Below, piece after piece: positions 46,694 to 55,376 of a stretch of 64,000 bases of DNA. Source of the stretch: Flavobacterium laiguense (lineage in GTDB: Bacteria; Bacteroidota; Bacteroidia; Flavobacteriales; Flavobacteriaceae). The stretch lies in the NCBI RefSeq assembly GCF_003097655.1, contig NZ_QCZH01000004.1, positions 62,001 through 126,000 on the forward strand, read 5' to 3'. The notes under the pieces are model-generated. The model ran no database searches and was not told the DNA's origin. It worked only from the letters and a program-made list of their open reading frames with translations. Numbering within the stretch: the first letter of the stretch is position 1; each line of letters starts with the position of its first letter. A program made the position numbers and the translations under genes.

Positions 46694-46859
46694 CCTGTCT
46701 TGTTCAATTAGGACAAGACATTCTAGAATGTATTAAAAAATTTAAAACAATGTTGTTGTTGCCTACCGAGGTAGGAATTAGTTTAGCATCTAAATGTATG
46801 TAGCCGAGAAATCGCCATTCCTACATTGCTAATCAACAGAACGTAAACTAGTACAAAAA
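46694..46859 (+). promoter_or_regulatory. Structured 5' leader of rpsB-tsf (candidate regulatory RNA)
   Basis: The 171-bp spacer contains several complementary segments: TGTCTTGT / ACAAGACA near 46697-46720, then CCTACC-GA-GGTAGG at 46762-46775. GTAGGAAT (46771-46778) is complementary to ATTCCTAC (46817-46824), and ATGTAG (46798-46803) to CTACAT (46821-46826), the latter enclosing CGA-GAAA-TCG. Some pairings are mutually exclusive. Location before rpsB suggests a ribosomal-protein leader, but this is inference. Confidence 0.45.
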
Positions 46860-47669
46860 ATGTCAAACAAAGTAGAAGTAAAAGAATTACTAGAAGCAGG
46901 TGTTCATTTTGGACACATGACTAGAAAATGGGATCCGAATATGGCTCCTTACATTTATATGGAGCGTAATGGTATACACATTATCAATCTATATAAAACT
47001 GCAGCAAAAATTGAAGAAGCTAATGAAGCTTTGAAAAAAATCGCTGCATCAGGTAGAAAAATATTATTTGTTGCTACCAAGAAACAAGCAAAAGACATCG
47101 TTGCTGAAAAAGCAAAAGCTGCAAACATGCCTTACATCACTGAAAGATGGCCTGGTGGAATGCTAACTAACTTCGTTACAATTAGAAAGGCAGTTAAAAA
47201 AATGTCTACTATTGATAAAATGAAGAAAGACGGTACATTCATGACCCTTTCTAAAAAAGAGCGTTTACAAGTTGATCGTCTTCGTGCTAAACTAGAGAAA
47301 AACTTAGGTTCAATCGCAGATATGTCTAGACTTCCTGCAGCATTGTTCGTAGTAGATATCAAAGCAGAACACATCGCAATAAAAGAAGCTCAAAAATTAA
47401 ACATTCCAGTTTTTGCAATGGTTGATACCAATTCTGATCCTCGTGAAGTAGAATACGTAATTCCTGCAAATGATGATGCTTCTAAATCAATTGATAAAAT
47501 TTTATCTTTAGTTACTGCTTCAATTATCGATGGTCTTGCAAATAGAACTTCTGATAAAGAAACTGATGCTACTGAAGTTGTTGCTGAAGTTGAAGCTCCA
47601 GCAGCTGAAACTCCAGTAGTTGCGGCTCCAGCAGCTGAAGCTCCTGTAGCTCCAGCAACTGAAGAATAA
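46860..47669 (+). CDS. rpsB: Ribosomal protein S2
   Basis: Small-subunit protein of 269 residues. Conserved motifs are LLEAGVHFGHMTRKWDPNM, ITERWPGGMLTNFVTIRK, SRLPAALFVVDIKAEHIA and PVFAMVDTNSDPREVEYVIP. The last 40 residues are an Ala/Pro/Glu/Val-rich tail (AEVEAPAAETPVVAAPAAEA) beyond the S2 core, common in Bacteroidota. Followed by tsf after a 138-bp repeat-containing spacer. Confidence 0.98.
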   Translation: MSNKVEVKELLEAGVHFGHMTRKWDPNMAPYIYMERNGIHIINLYKTAAKIEEANEALKKIAASGRKILFVATKKQAKDIVAEKAKAANMPYITERWPGGMLTNFVTIRKAVKKMSTIDKMKKDGTFMTLSKKERLQVDRLRAKLEKNLGSIADMSRLPAALFVVDIKAEHIAIKEAQKLNIPVFAMVDTNSDPREVEYVIPANDDASKSIDKILSLVTASIIDGLANRTSDKETDATEVVAEVEAPAAETPVVAAPAAEAPVAPATEE

Positions 47670-47675
47670 ATCAAA

Positions 47676-47782
47676 TTTTTAAATTCCAAGATTTAAATTC
47701 CAAATTCCATAAAAAATTAGAAACGATATGTTGATAATTTATTAAAATTGGGATTTGGGATTTAGAACTTGGAATTTTTACT
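47676..47782. repeat. Intergenic TTCCAA-type repeat between rpsB and tsf
   Basis: The left part repeats AAATTCCAA-like units (AATTCCAAGATTTAAATTCC, AAATTCC), and the right part carries the complementary form (TTGGGATTTGGGATTTAGAA, TTGGAATTT). The two halves can fold into one long imperfect hairpin in the rpsB-tsf transcript. Confidence 0.65.
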
Positions 47783-47807
47783 TTTATAACATTAAACACA
47801 AAATATT

Positions 47808-48770
47808 ATGGCAACAATTACTGCTGCAGACGTAAATAAATTAAGACAAACTACAGGTGCCGGAATGATGGACTGTAAAAAAGCTTTAGTTGAAGCTGAA
47901 GGAGATTTCGATAAAGCTATACAAAACCTTAGAGAAAAAGGGCAAAAAGTTGCTGATAACCGTTCTGACCGTGAGTCTAGTGAAGGAGCTGCTGTTTCTT
48001 TTATCAATGCAGACAAAACTAAAGGAGCTATTATCACTTTAAACTGCGAAACAGATTTCGTAGGTAAAAATGATTCTTTCGTAACTTTGGCTAAAGAATT
48101 AGTTGAAAAAGCGATCAACTTCGCTACTAAAGAAGAATTTTTAGCTTCAGATTTCAACGGAATCACTGTTGCTGAAAAATTAATCGAACAAACTGGTGTT
48201 ATCGGTGAAAAAATCGAAATCGGTGGTTTTGAAATCGTTGAAGGTGCTTTCGTTGGATCTTATGTTCACGTTAACAAAATTGCTGCATTAACAGCAATTT
48301 CTGCATCAGTTGACAATGCTGATGTTTTAACCAAAGACGTCTCTATGCAAGTTGCTTCTATGGGAGCTGACACATTATCTTACAAAGATTTTGATCCAGC
48401 TTTTGTCGCTTCAGAACTTGCTGCTCGTATTGCTATAATCGAAAAAGAAAATGAAGAAGCTAAACGTTTAGGAAAAACTTTAAAAAATGTTCCTAAATAT
48501 ATTTCTTTCTCTCAACTAACTGAAGAAGTTATAAAACAAGCTGAAGAAGATGCCAAAGCTGAATTAAAAGCTGAAGGTAAACCAGAACAAATTTGGGATA
48601 AAATTCTTCCAGGAAAAATTCTACGTTTCATCTCTGACAATACTACTTTAGACCAAGAGAAAGCTTTATTAGACCAAAACTTTATCAAAGATGATAGTAA
48701 AAAAGTTAGTGATTATGTTAAAGGATTCAACGTTGAAATTACAAATTTCAAAAGAGTTGCTTTAGGATAA
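47808..48770 (+). CDS. tsf: Elongation factor Ts
   Basis: Guanine-nucleotide exchange factor for EF-Tu, 320 residues. The N-terminal UBA-like domain has VNKLRQTTGAGMMDCKKALV, followed by the core domain motif LNCETDFVGKND and the C-terminal dimerisation/subdomain region (KILPGKILRFISDNTTLDQE). Length is somewhat above the E. coli protein, as usual in the phylum. It ends at a strong terminator whose sequence is repeated 2.6 kb downstream. Confidence 0.98.
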   Translation: MATITAADVNKLRQTTGAGMMDCKKALVEAEGDFDKAIQNLREKGQKVADNRSDRESSEGAAVSFINADKTKGAIITLNCETDFVGKNDSFVTLAKELVEKAINFATKEEFLASDFNGITVAEKLIEQTGVIGEKIEIGGFEIVEGAFVGSYVHVNKIAALTAISASVDNADVLTKDVSMQVASMGADTLSYKDFDPAFVASELAARIAIIEKENEEAKRLGKTLKNVPKYISFSQLTEEVIKQAEEDAKAELKAEGKPEQIWDKILPGKILRFISDNTTLDQEKALLDQNFIKDDSKKVSDYVKGFNVEITNFKRVALG

Positions 48771-48797
48771 TCTAAATTAGATTTAAAATATAAAAAA

Positions 48798-48833
48798 CCC
48801 CATCTTGTTTCATTACGAGATGGGATTTTTTTT
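48798..48833 (+). terminator. Rho-independent terminator of rpsB-tsf (copy 1 of a duplicated terminator)
   Basis: Hairpin CCCATCT / AGATGGG with loop TGTTTCATTACG, followed by eight T residues. A 35-bp stretch here matches 51377-51411 at 33 positions. Confidence 0.88.
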
Positions 48834-49052
48834 ATAATGTCTTGTCCTGAAAAAGTTGACTGTAAATTCAATTACGGACAACTTGAATATCATTAGAATT
48901 CTTATATTATAGAAAGAATTAGGCATAACCTTTATAATCATAAAAAACATTAACAGAAATTTTAAATTCACTTTTCAATAAAATTAAATCATAACAACAT
49001 TCGCTGGGTTTGTTTAAAAAAAGTTAACATTATAAACGCAGTCATAATAAAG

Positions 49053-51302
49053 CTAATTCCTTATAAACTTAGCGCTGTAAGAACCATTATCCGTGTCAAT
49101 TTTTAACAAATAAACACCTTGAACCAAACCACTCAAATTTAATTTATTCAACAATCCTTGCCCTTCTTGCTTAGAAACCAGTTTTCCAATTAAATCATAA
49201 ATACTAAAAGTAACTTTATCCTCTGAACCGTTCAGCTCGACAGTTAAAAAGTCATTAGTCGGGTTTGGATAACAATGCATATTATACAATACGTTTTGAT
49301 CAACTCCCAATGATTCACAAAACAAGCTATAACTTGCAATTCCATCTATATGCCACAAATAATTATTTATCGCTTTGTCTACATTACCAACCATAATACA
49401 AGTTAAATCTGGATTATTTAAAGCACTCAAAAAATACGCAACATTTCCTGTACCATAACTACAACTCTTCAAATTTAAAGAAGTGAGACGGTTACTATCA
49501 CAGTATAAATCTAAAGCACCAGTATAATCATTTTGCGATAAATCTAAAGAATGAATTAAATTGTTCTCACAATGCAAATCACCTAATTCTCTATTATAAC
49601 TTAAATCTAAACTAGTTATTTGGTTATCCCTACAATCCAATTGAAATAATTTAGTGTTTTGACTTAAATTTAAATCCGTAAGTTTATTATTAGAACAAAA
49701 TAGATATTCCAAAAAAATATTTTTACTTAAATCTAAGGTTGTAATATTTGTTTCAGAACACAATAGGCTAGTCAATGCAATATTAGTTAAAAGATCTAAT
49801 GCTGCTATTTTATTATATCCACAATATAAATCAGTCAAAGTGACTACATTTAAAACATTTAAAATTGACAAAGAAGGATCTTCCCTTAGACTTAATTTTG
49901 TTAGTCGAGTATTTGAACAATTCAAACTGGTTAAATCACTATTTTTATTAATAATCAAATTATTCAAAACCTTATTAGAACTAACATCAAGAGAAATAAG
50001 CTTAGTAGAAGAACAAGTTAATGATTCTAAATCAATGTTTTTCGTTACATCTAATGAAGTTAAAGGAGTAAAAGAGCAATTTAATTCAATTAATGCAGTA
50101 TTTGATTTTATATTTAAATCTGTTATTTTTGTATTAGAGCAATTTAAACGTTTTAAAACAGTCATATTATCAATATTCAATTCTTTCAAATTAGTATGAA
50201 TACTTACATCTAATGATTTTATTTGGGTATTTGAACAATTTAAAGCCAATAGATTTGTAGTTCCGGAGTGCATCAAAGTTGTCAAAGCCACATTCGTACT
50301 TAAATCTAAAGAAGTTAAATAATTAGAACCGCAATCTAGATAAGTCAAAGCTAGATTGTTAGTTAAATCTAATGAACTCAAATTACTAGCACCTAAAATT
50401 AAAGAAGTCAAAACGCTGTTTTTTTTAACATTTAAAATTGACAATTTTGAATTTGACGAAAGATCCAAGGAACTTAATTGTGTGTTCTCACAATTTAAAG
50501 TTGTCAAAGCACTTATATAAGTATTTAAATAAGACAATGGTATATTAGAACAATTTAAATTTATTAAATCATAATTACTAGAAGCATTTAAACTAATCAA
50601 ATTACTATTCATACTAACATCTAAAGAACTTATCCTTGTAAAAGAGCAATCTAAATTTGATAAAGAAACTAATTTTGACACGTCCAAACTAGTTAAAATG
50701 GTATTTGATATATTTAACACCTTCAGAGTAAGAATATTATCCAATTTCAAAAAATTCAAATAATAGTTTGTACTTAAATCTAAAGATATCAGACTGGTAT
50801 TACTAGCTATTAAAGAGGTTAAGTCAAGATTTTTACTAACATCTAATGAGGTCAAAAGAGTATTTTTACTAACATCTAAATAGATTAAATAATTATTGGA
50901 ACAATTTAAATTTACTAAACCAATATTTGAACTAATATTTAAGGTCGTTAATTTACTGTTAGAACAATTTAAAAAAGTCAGATAAGGATTGTCATCAACA
51001 ACCAAAGAAACCAAATTTTTATTATTACTCACATCTAACAAAATAATTTTGTTAGAATTGCATCTTAAAATTGTTAATGATACAAAGTCATTTATACCCG
51101 TAAGATCCGAAATATATTTATTAGAAACATCTAAAGTTGTTATTCCATTAATGTTTGCAGTAAGAACCTTTCCGTCTAAAGCCCCCCCATCAAGTCCCTT
51201 ATTAATTAAAACCTGCTCAAATTTAGCATCTGGAATTAAAGTGTACTGCGCATTTGTAATGAATGTTACAAAATAGATAGAAAATAACCATTTATATTTC
51301 AT
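49053..51302 (-). CDS. Secreted leucine-rich repeat protein with T9SS sorting domain
   Basis: Protein of 749 residues with a signal peptide (MKYKWLFSIYFVTFITNAQ) and a DAKFEQVLINKGLD-type N-terminal motif common before such repeats. About two dozen 21-residue leucine-rich repeats follow (about 50-640), with units of the form LxxLNCSNxxLTSLDLSxNxxL. The C-terminal 75 residues are a type A T9SS sorting domain (CYPNPTNDFLTVELNG, VYLLKIDTDNGSYSAKFI). It should cross the outer membrane through the SprA translocon and be surface-attached or released. LRR proteins of this type may mediate adhesion, but no target is evident. It stands alone, opposite in strand to tsf and bracketed by duplicated terminators. 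Confidence 0.92.
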   Translation of the reverse strand: MKYKWLFSIYFVTFITNAQYTLIPDAKFEQVLINKGLDGGALDGKVLTANINGITTLDVSNKYISDLTGINDFVSLTILRCNSNKIILLDVSNNKNLVSLVVDDNPYLTFLNCSNSKLTTLNISSNIGLVNLNCSNNYLIYLDVSKNTLLTSLDVSKNLDLTSLIASNTSLISLDLSTNYYLNFLKLDNILTLKVLNISNTILTSLDVSKLVSLSNLDCSFTRISSLDVSMNSNLISLNASSNYDLINLNCSNIPLSYLNTYISALTTLNCENTQLSSLDLSSNSKLSILNVKKNSVLTSLILGASNLSSLDLTNNLALTYLDCGSNYLTSLDLSTNVALTTLMHSGTTNLLALNCSNTQIKSLDVSIHTNLKELNIDNMTVLKRLNCSNTKITDLNIKSNTALIELNCSFTPLTSLDVTKNIDLESLTCSSTKLISLDVSSNKVLNNLIINKNSDLTSLNCSNTRLTKLSLREDPSLSILNVLNVVTLTDLYCGYNKIAALDLLTNIALTSLLCSETNITTLDLSKNIFLEYLFCSNNKLTDLNLSQNTKLFQLDCRDNQITSLDLSYNRELGDLHCENNLIHSLDLSQNDYTGALDLYCDSNRLTSLNLKSCSYGTGNVAYFLSALNNPDLTCIMVGNVDKAINNYLWHIDGIASYSLFCESLGVDQNVLYNMHCYPNPTNDFLTVELNGSEDKVTFSIYDLIGKLVSKQEGQGLLNKLNLSGLVQGVYLLKIDTDNGSYSAKFIRN

Positions 51303-51376
51303 CTTTTTTTTCGCGAATATAACAAAAAAAAAAAGCTGTTAAAAATTAATTTATTTAATGCCATTACTCCCATAAT

Positions 51377-51411
51377 CCCATCTTGCTTCATTACTAGATG
51401 GGATTTTTTTT
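51377..51411 (+). terminator. Terminator-like hairpin (copy 2 of a duplicated terminator)
   Basis: Hairpin CCCATCT / AGATGGG with loop TGCTTCATTACT and eight T residues. It differs from the tsf terminator at two positions. No plus-strand gene ends just before it, so it has no obvious transcript to terminate. Confidence 0.75.
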
Positions 51412-51555
51412 AGATTTTCAAAAAAAAATAATCTACAAAATCCATGATTAACCCGATAAAAAACATACTGTTTTTAAAGCATACTAGAGCAAATTTCTTA
51501 AATTTAATAAGTTATTAAAAGAACATATTGAATACTTAACAAAAAAATAAACGTT

Positions 51556-52535
51556 ATGTATAAAAATTCAAAAAAATTTTTACTTGTTCTTTTTACAACG
51601 ACACATCTATTATTCTCACAACCGAAGGACTCAACCATCACAGCAGAGATGTATCAAGTATATGAAATCGATATTAATAAAACTACCTATATAAGAAACC
51701 ACATTTATTTGACTTCATCACAAAATTACCAAGAGACTTTATAGGCCCGATAAAGGATTGTGGCAAAAAAGAAAACATAATCGCTCTAAGTTGTGCTACA
51801 ATAACAACCGTAGCACTATTGCCCTACGACCAGCAAGCTTTATGTGAATCAAGAAAAATAGGCGAAAGAATAGGCCTTGACGAAAATGTCACTTATGACA
51901 AAGTGGCAAACATTACTGTGGTTACCCCAAGTAACATCACATCTTCACTCTTTTTATGCGGCAGCAAAGTAACACCAATAGTATTAGGAATAGGATTTGC
52001 TACTTACGGACTGTTCAAAAATGACTATCGATCTCTCCACACCGCTTCAGGACTCGTGGAAAGTACAATCATAACAGGTATTTTTAGCCAAACTTTCAAA
52101 AGAATATCAGGGAGACAAGAACCTCATGTTGCAATGGAAACCGGAAATCCAGGAGGGAAATGGTCGCCTTTTCCAGGCTTAGATGAGTATGAAGATGACC
52201 CAACAAATTACAGCTCATTTTCTTCAGGACACATAATGACCGCCACTGCGGCATTATATGTAATAACAGGGAACTATCCCGAATACAAATGGATAAAGCC
52301 CTTGGGCATAGCAATCATAATTGCATTGGGATTCCAAATGGCACAGAGCAACATACATTGGTACTCTGATTATCCATTGTCATTAGTAATGGGCTATATT
52401 ATTGGTAAAAACATCGCTAAAAGCAAATTCGTAAGTCAAAATTCTAAAAATGGAAAAACTGGGAAATACAGTTTCAAATTCAATGCAAAAAAAATCGATG
52501 GAATTAATACCATTGGAACGACACTCACATTCTAA
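51556..52535 (+). pseudogene. PAP2-family phosphatase, frameshifted
   Basis: Two reading frames together make one exported PAP2-type phosphatase. The first (51556-51744) supplies a signal peptide (FLLVLFTTTHLLFSQ) and runs out of frame. The continuation in the -1 frame is open from about 51681 through the stop at 52535 and reads HLFDFITKLPRDFIGPIKD before the recognised core. The core shows K-R-ISGRQEP, FSSGHIMTATAAL and NIHWYSDYPLS, corresponding to the three PAP2 motifs with an N in place of the usual arginine of motif 3. A single-base loss in the A run at 51679-51682 would explain the shift. It may be a true pseudogene or a sequencing error. Confidence 0.8.
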
Positions 52536-52590
52536 TTTACAGAAAACGAGAAAGAAATAAAACCAAATTAAAATTAAGGACTTATTGACG

Positions 52591-52625
52591 CAAAAAAAAA
52601 CAGCAGTAAACTTTTGCTTACTGCT
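52591..52625 (-). terminator. Rho-independent terminator of the MFS gene
   Basis: Minus-strand stem CAGCAGTAA / TTACTGCTG with an 8-nt loop followed by nine T residues, 83 bp after the MFS stop codon. Confidence 0.85.
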
Positions 52626-52707
52626 GTCTAAAATTTATTAAAACTATATTCCTTTCTCAGGGACAACTGTTTTTACAATCAAAAACTGAATTAACACAGA
52701 GGGAGTT

Positions 52708-53946
52708 TTATTCATCAAGAAAAATGGCATCAACTTTTCTATCAGTATTCACGTCTTCCTTCTCAACCATGGCAAACAGCTTAAACACCAGTAAAGAACC
52801 AACCATTCCGAGAGCAGCCATAAACATCCAATTAGACTCATAACCTGACCTTTGAATGATTTCCATCCCGCTTTTAGCACTTAAGATATGTGCAAAACTA
52901 TAACTCATCGTAAAAGCAGCCATATACTTCCCTTCATGCGATTCGTAAGACCTACCCATTGCAAATGAGTTGGCAAAAGGAAAAGTCAACATTACACCGA
53001 ATGTCATAAGCAACATCATAGGAATCAAAGCAGCTTGCCAAGGTAACAACAAAAGCAAGAAACTAGAAGACATAAGCAACAGTCCTACAAAAATAACTCT
53101 ATGATTATCTATTTTATTTTTGATTACATAATTCACTATCGGAAGTTCAAAAAGCAAAATAAGGAGTCCATTTAAACTCAAAAGCAACCCGCTATCAAAT
53201 TCCGACATATTAAATCGCTCTTTATGATACAATGGTAAAGTGGTAAAAATCTGAAAAAACAAAATCCCAGTAATCAGACAAATTACCAAATGCAACATAA
53301 ATGGTCGATCTTTTCTTATTGAAATCTTTTTGAAACCGTCATGATGCTTTTTCAATTTTACTGGCAATGTTTTTTCTTTAACAAAAAACACGAAAACGAT
53401 TATTGCCAATATACAGGTTACACCATCAACATAAAAGATATATCCATATCCCAGTTGCATGATAATTAAACCACCTAATACTGGTCCAAAAAGGAATCCT
53501 AAATTAACAGCTGCGCGTGTTAATGCAAAAGCACGAGCTCTATTTTCTTTTGTGGTAAATGTTTTTAGACATACTAACATAGCTGGTCGAAACATATCGG
53601 CAACAGTTGTCAATACGAGTATGCCCATACAAAGCGATTCAAAAGTAGTCGCATATTGCAACACGATAAACACGATTCCACTGGTAAATAAACTGAACAC
53701 CATGACCTTATAAAAGCCAATTTTATCAGATAATTTACCACTAAGCCAAGTTCCAATTATGGAACCAATACCGAAGAAAACCATTACCCAGCCTATTTGA
53801 CTGTAACTGAATTCTAAGTTTTCTTTCATGTACTTTGACAGAAAGGGAATAACCATAGTCCCTGCTCTGTTGATGAATGTAATTAAAGTAAGTATCCAAA
53901 TCTCTTTTGGAAAATCTCTAAAATTGTTGAGGTATTTTTTTATCAT
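52708..53946 (-). CDS. Major facilitator superfamily transporter
   Basis: About 412 residues with twelve predicted membrane helices. The N-terminal half contains the MFS loop 2-3 signature as GTWLSGKLSDKIGFYKVMVF and later NRARAFALTRAAVNLGFLFGP, typical of drug or metabolite exporters of the DHA1 type. The substrate cannot be deduced. The frame extends to a TTG at 53967, but the ATG at 53946 (IKKYLNNFRDFPKEIW) has a -7 box TATTTTTG at 53986-53993 and fits the family. The gene is convergent with the PAP2-like gene. Confidence 0.9.
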   Translation of the reverse strand: MIKKYLNNFRDFPKEIWILTLITFINRAGTMVIPFLSKYMKENLEFSYSQIGWVMVFFGIGSIIGTWLSGKLSDKIGFYKVMVFSLFTSGIVFIVLQYATTFESLCMGILVLTTVADMFRPAMLVCLKTFTTKENRARAFALTRAAVNLGFLFGPVLGGLIIMQLGYGYIFYVDGVTCILAIIVFVFFVKEKTLPVKLKKHHDGFKKISIRKDRPFMLHLVICLITGILFFQIFTTLPLYHKERFNMSEFDSGLLLSLNGLLILLFELPIVNYVIKNKIDNHRVIFVGLLLMSSSFLLLLLPWQAALIPMMLLMTFGVMLTFPFANSFAMGRSYESHEGKYMAAFTMSYSFAHILSAKSGMEIIQRSGYESNWMFMAALGMVGSLLVFKLFAMVEKEDVNTDRKVDAIFLDE

Positions 53947-53985
53947 AATTAATTTTTTTTGGGGCAAAAAATTTTTCTATATTGG

Positions 53986-54015
53986 CAAAAATAGATTTTT
54001 TTTTAAATCAACCAA
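53986..54015 (-). promoter_or_regulatory. Promoter of the MFS gene
   Basis: Minus-strand -7 box TATTTTTG (53986-53993) with a TTG at 54013-54015 (19-bp spacing), 40 bp upstream of the ATG. Confidence 0.45.
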
Positions 54016-54168
54016 CAATCGAGTTGTTAAAAAACAAAACAAATACATAACAATTTCATAACATAGCTGCGTAAAAAAAAAACTTATATAAAAAAAACAA
54101 TAAAAAAAGGAATATATCGATTTTTAATATAGATTTGCAACAATCAAAAACCCCAAACAATAATAAAC

Positions 54169-55227
54169 ATGAAAGAAAAAATTTACTTTTTGATAACATG
54201 CCTTATCCTTTCCTATTCTACACAGGCACAGCTCTATGGTGGAATAGAAATAGGAAGTAAAGGTATAAAAATGACCGTTCTTGATGTGGAGAATCTTAAA
54301 AGAAACACCTACGACGTTAAGGAGTTCTGGACTGAAAACGTAGGAATCGCAGCTGGTATCGGAATAGACGGTGCTCTATTAAAAGAAGACATCGATAAAG
54401 CTGGTACAGTAGTTGCAAACAACTACAAAAGAATGCTTACAGAATACCGAATTGAAGACAAAAATATTTTTATCGTAGCCTCATCAGGAGTAGGTTTGGC
54501 AAACAACACTAATGACTTGGTGGTAAAAATTAAAGAGGTAACCAATAAAAAAATTGAAATTATCTCTTCATCACTAGAAGCTAAATTACTTTTAAGAGGA
54601 TGTATTCCGCCTAAGAACTATTTAAATTCTGTAATTGTTGACATAGGAGGTGGAAACGCTAAAGGAGGCTATGCCAAAGAAATCAATGGCTCATCCGTCT
54701 TTTTTCCAATTTCGTGTGATCTAGGAACGGTTACTTTGACTGAACTTATCAATAAAAAATGCAAACAAAAAACGATATTCGAATTCAGTGAAAACTTATT
54801 TGATTATCTACCTACAATGAGGGAGAGTTTCAAAAAAATGTATACTAGCCGACCTGAGTCACAAGAAAAAAGCAATGTTTACATCTCTGGTGGTGCAGCC
54901 TGGGCTTTTTACACCCTAACTACAGGAATTAAGGCAGAGGAAAATTTCACACAAGTACAATATGATGACATCCTAGCGATCAGAACCATTGCCGAAAACA
55001 ATTACCAAAGATTTGTAACTGCTGCCGAAAGCAATGTTGAAATGCAAAAAGTATTAAAAACATACCAACAAAAATCATTGATAGCTGCTTTTAATCTTTT
55101 GGAAACTTCTCTTGAAGTTATTCCTAACGTACAAAACAAAAAAATCTTTTTTGCTAAACAAGGCCAAATTGCTTGGTTAGTGAGTTATGTATTTGACAAC
55201 GCTAAAGGTGTAAAACAAATAAATTAG
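54169..55227 (+). CDS. Exported Ppx/GppA-like protein
   Basis: Protein of 352 residues combining a signal peptide (MKEKIYFLITCLILSYSTQA) with an actin-like ATPase fold of the exopolyphosphatase/guanosine pentaphosphatase type. The phosphate-1-like motif is GGIEIGSKGIKMTVLD, a catalytic-region motif resembling the Ppx EEA element is SSSLEAKLLLRG, phosphate-2 is IVDIGGGNAKGGY, and an adenosine-like motif is VYISGGAAW. Cytoplasmic Ppx/GppA enzymes degrade polyphosphate or pppGpp; an exported version would have to act on substrates in the periplasm. Function is unknown. A -7 box TAGATTTG lies at 54130-54137. It is followed by a weak terminator. Confidence 0.78.
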   Translation: MKEKIYFLITCLILSYSTQAQLYGGIEIGSKGIKMTVLDVENLKRNTYDVKEFWTENVGIAAGIGIDGALLKEDIDKAGTVVANNYKRMLTEYRIEDKNIFIVASSGVGLANNTNDLVVKIKEVTNKKIEIISSSLEAKLLLRGCIPPKNYLNSVIVDIGGGNAKGGYAKEINGSSVFFPISCDLGTVTLTELINKKCKQKTIFEFSENLFDYLPTMRESFKKMYTSRPESQEKSNVYISGGAAWAFYTLTTGIKAEENFTQVQYDDILAIRTIAENNYQRFVTAAESNVEMQKVLKTYQQKSLIAAFNLLETSLEVIPNVQNKKIFFAKQGQIAWLVSYVFDNAKGVKQIN

Positions 55228-55260
55228 ACCAATTACAACAAATACATCCTTATAATAATT

Positions 55261-55292
55261 AAATCCCATTCATTATGTTTGGGATTTTTTTA
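55261..55292 (+). terminator. Rho-independent terminator after the Ppx-like gene
   Basis: Stem AAATCCCA / TGGGATTT with an 11-nt loop followed by T7, 34 bp after the stop. Confidence 0.7.
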
Positions 55293-55376
55293 TTTGCTTT
55301 ATTCAACAATCCTTTTAAAAAGGTTCGGAAAATAGTTTAATTTGTACAATTAATTCAGCATTACAACACACTTACC

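Noticed and set aside
49500-51100. Regular repeats that could suggest a DNA-level array
   Set aside because: They are degenerate at DNA level and are explained by the leucine-rich repeats of the encoded protein.
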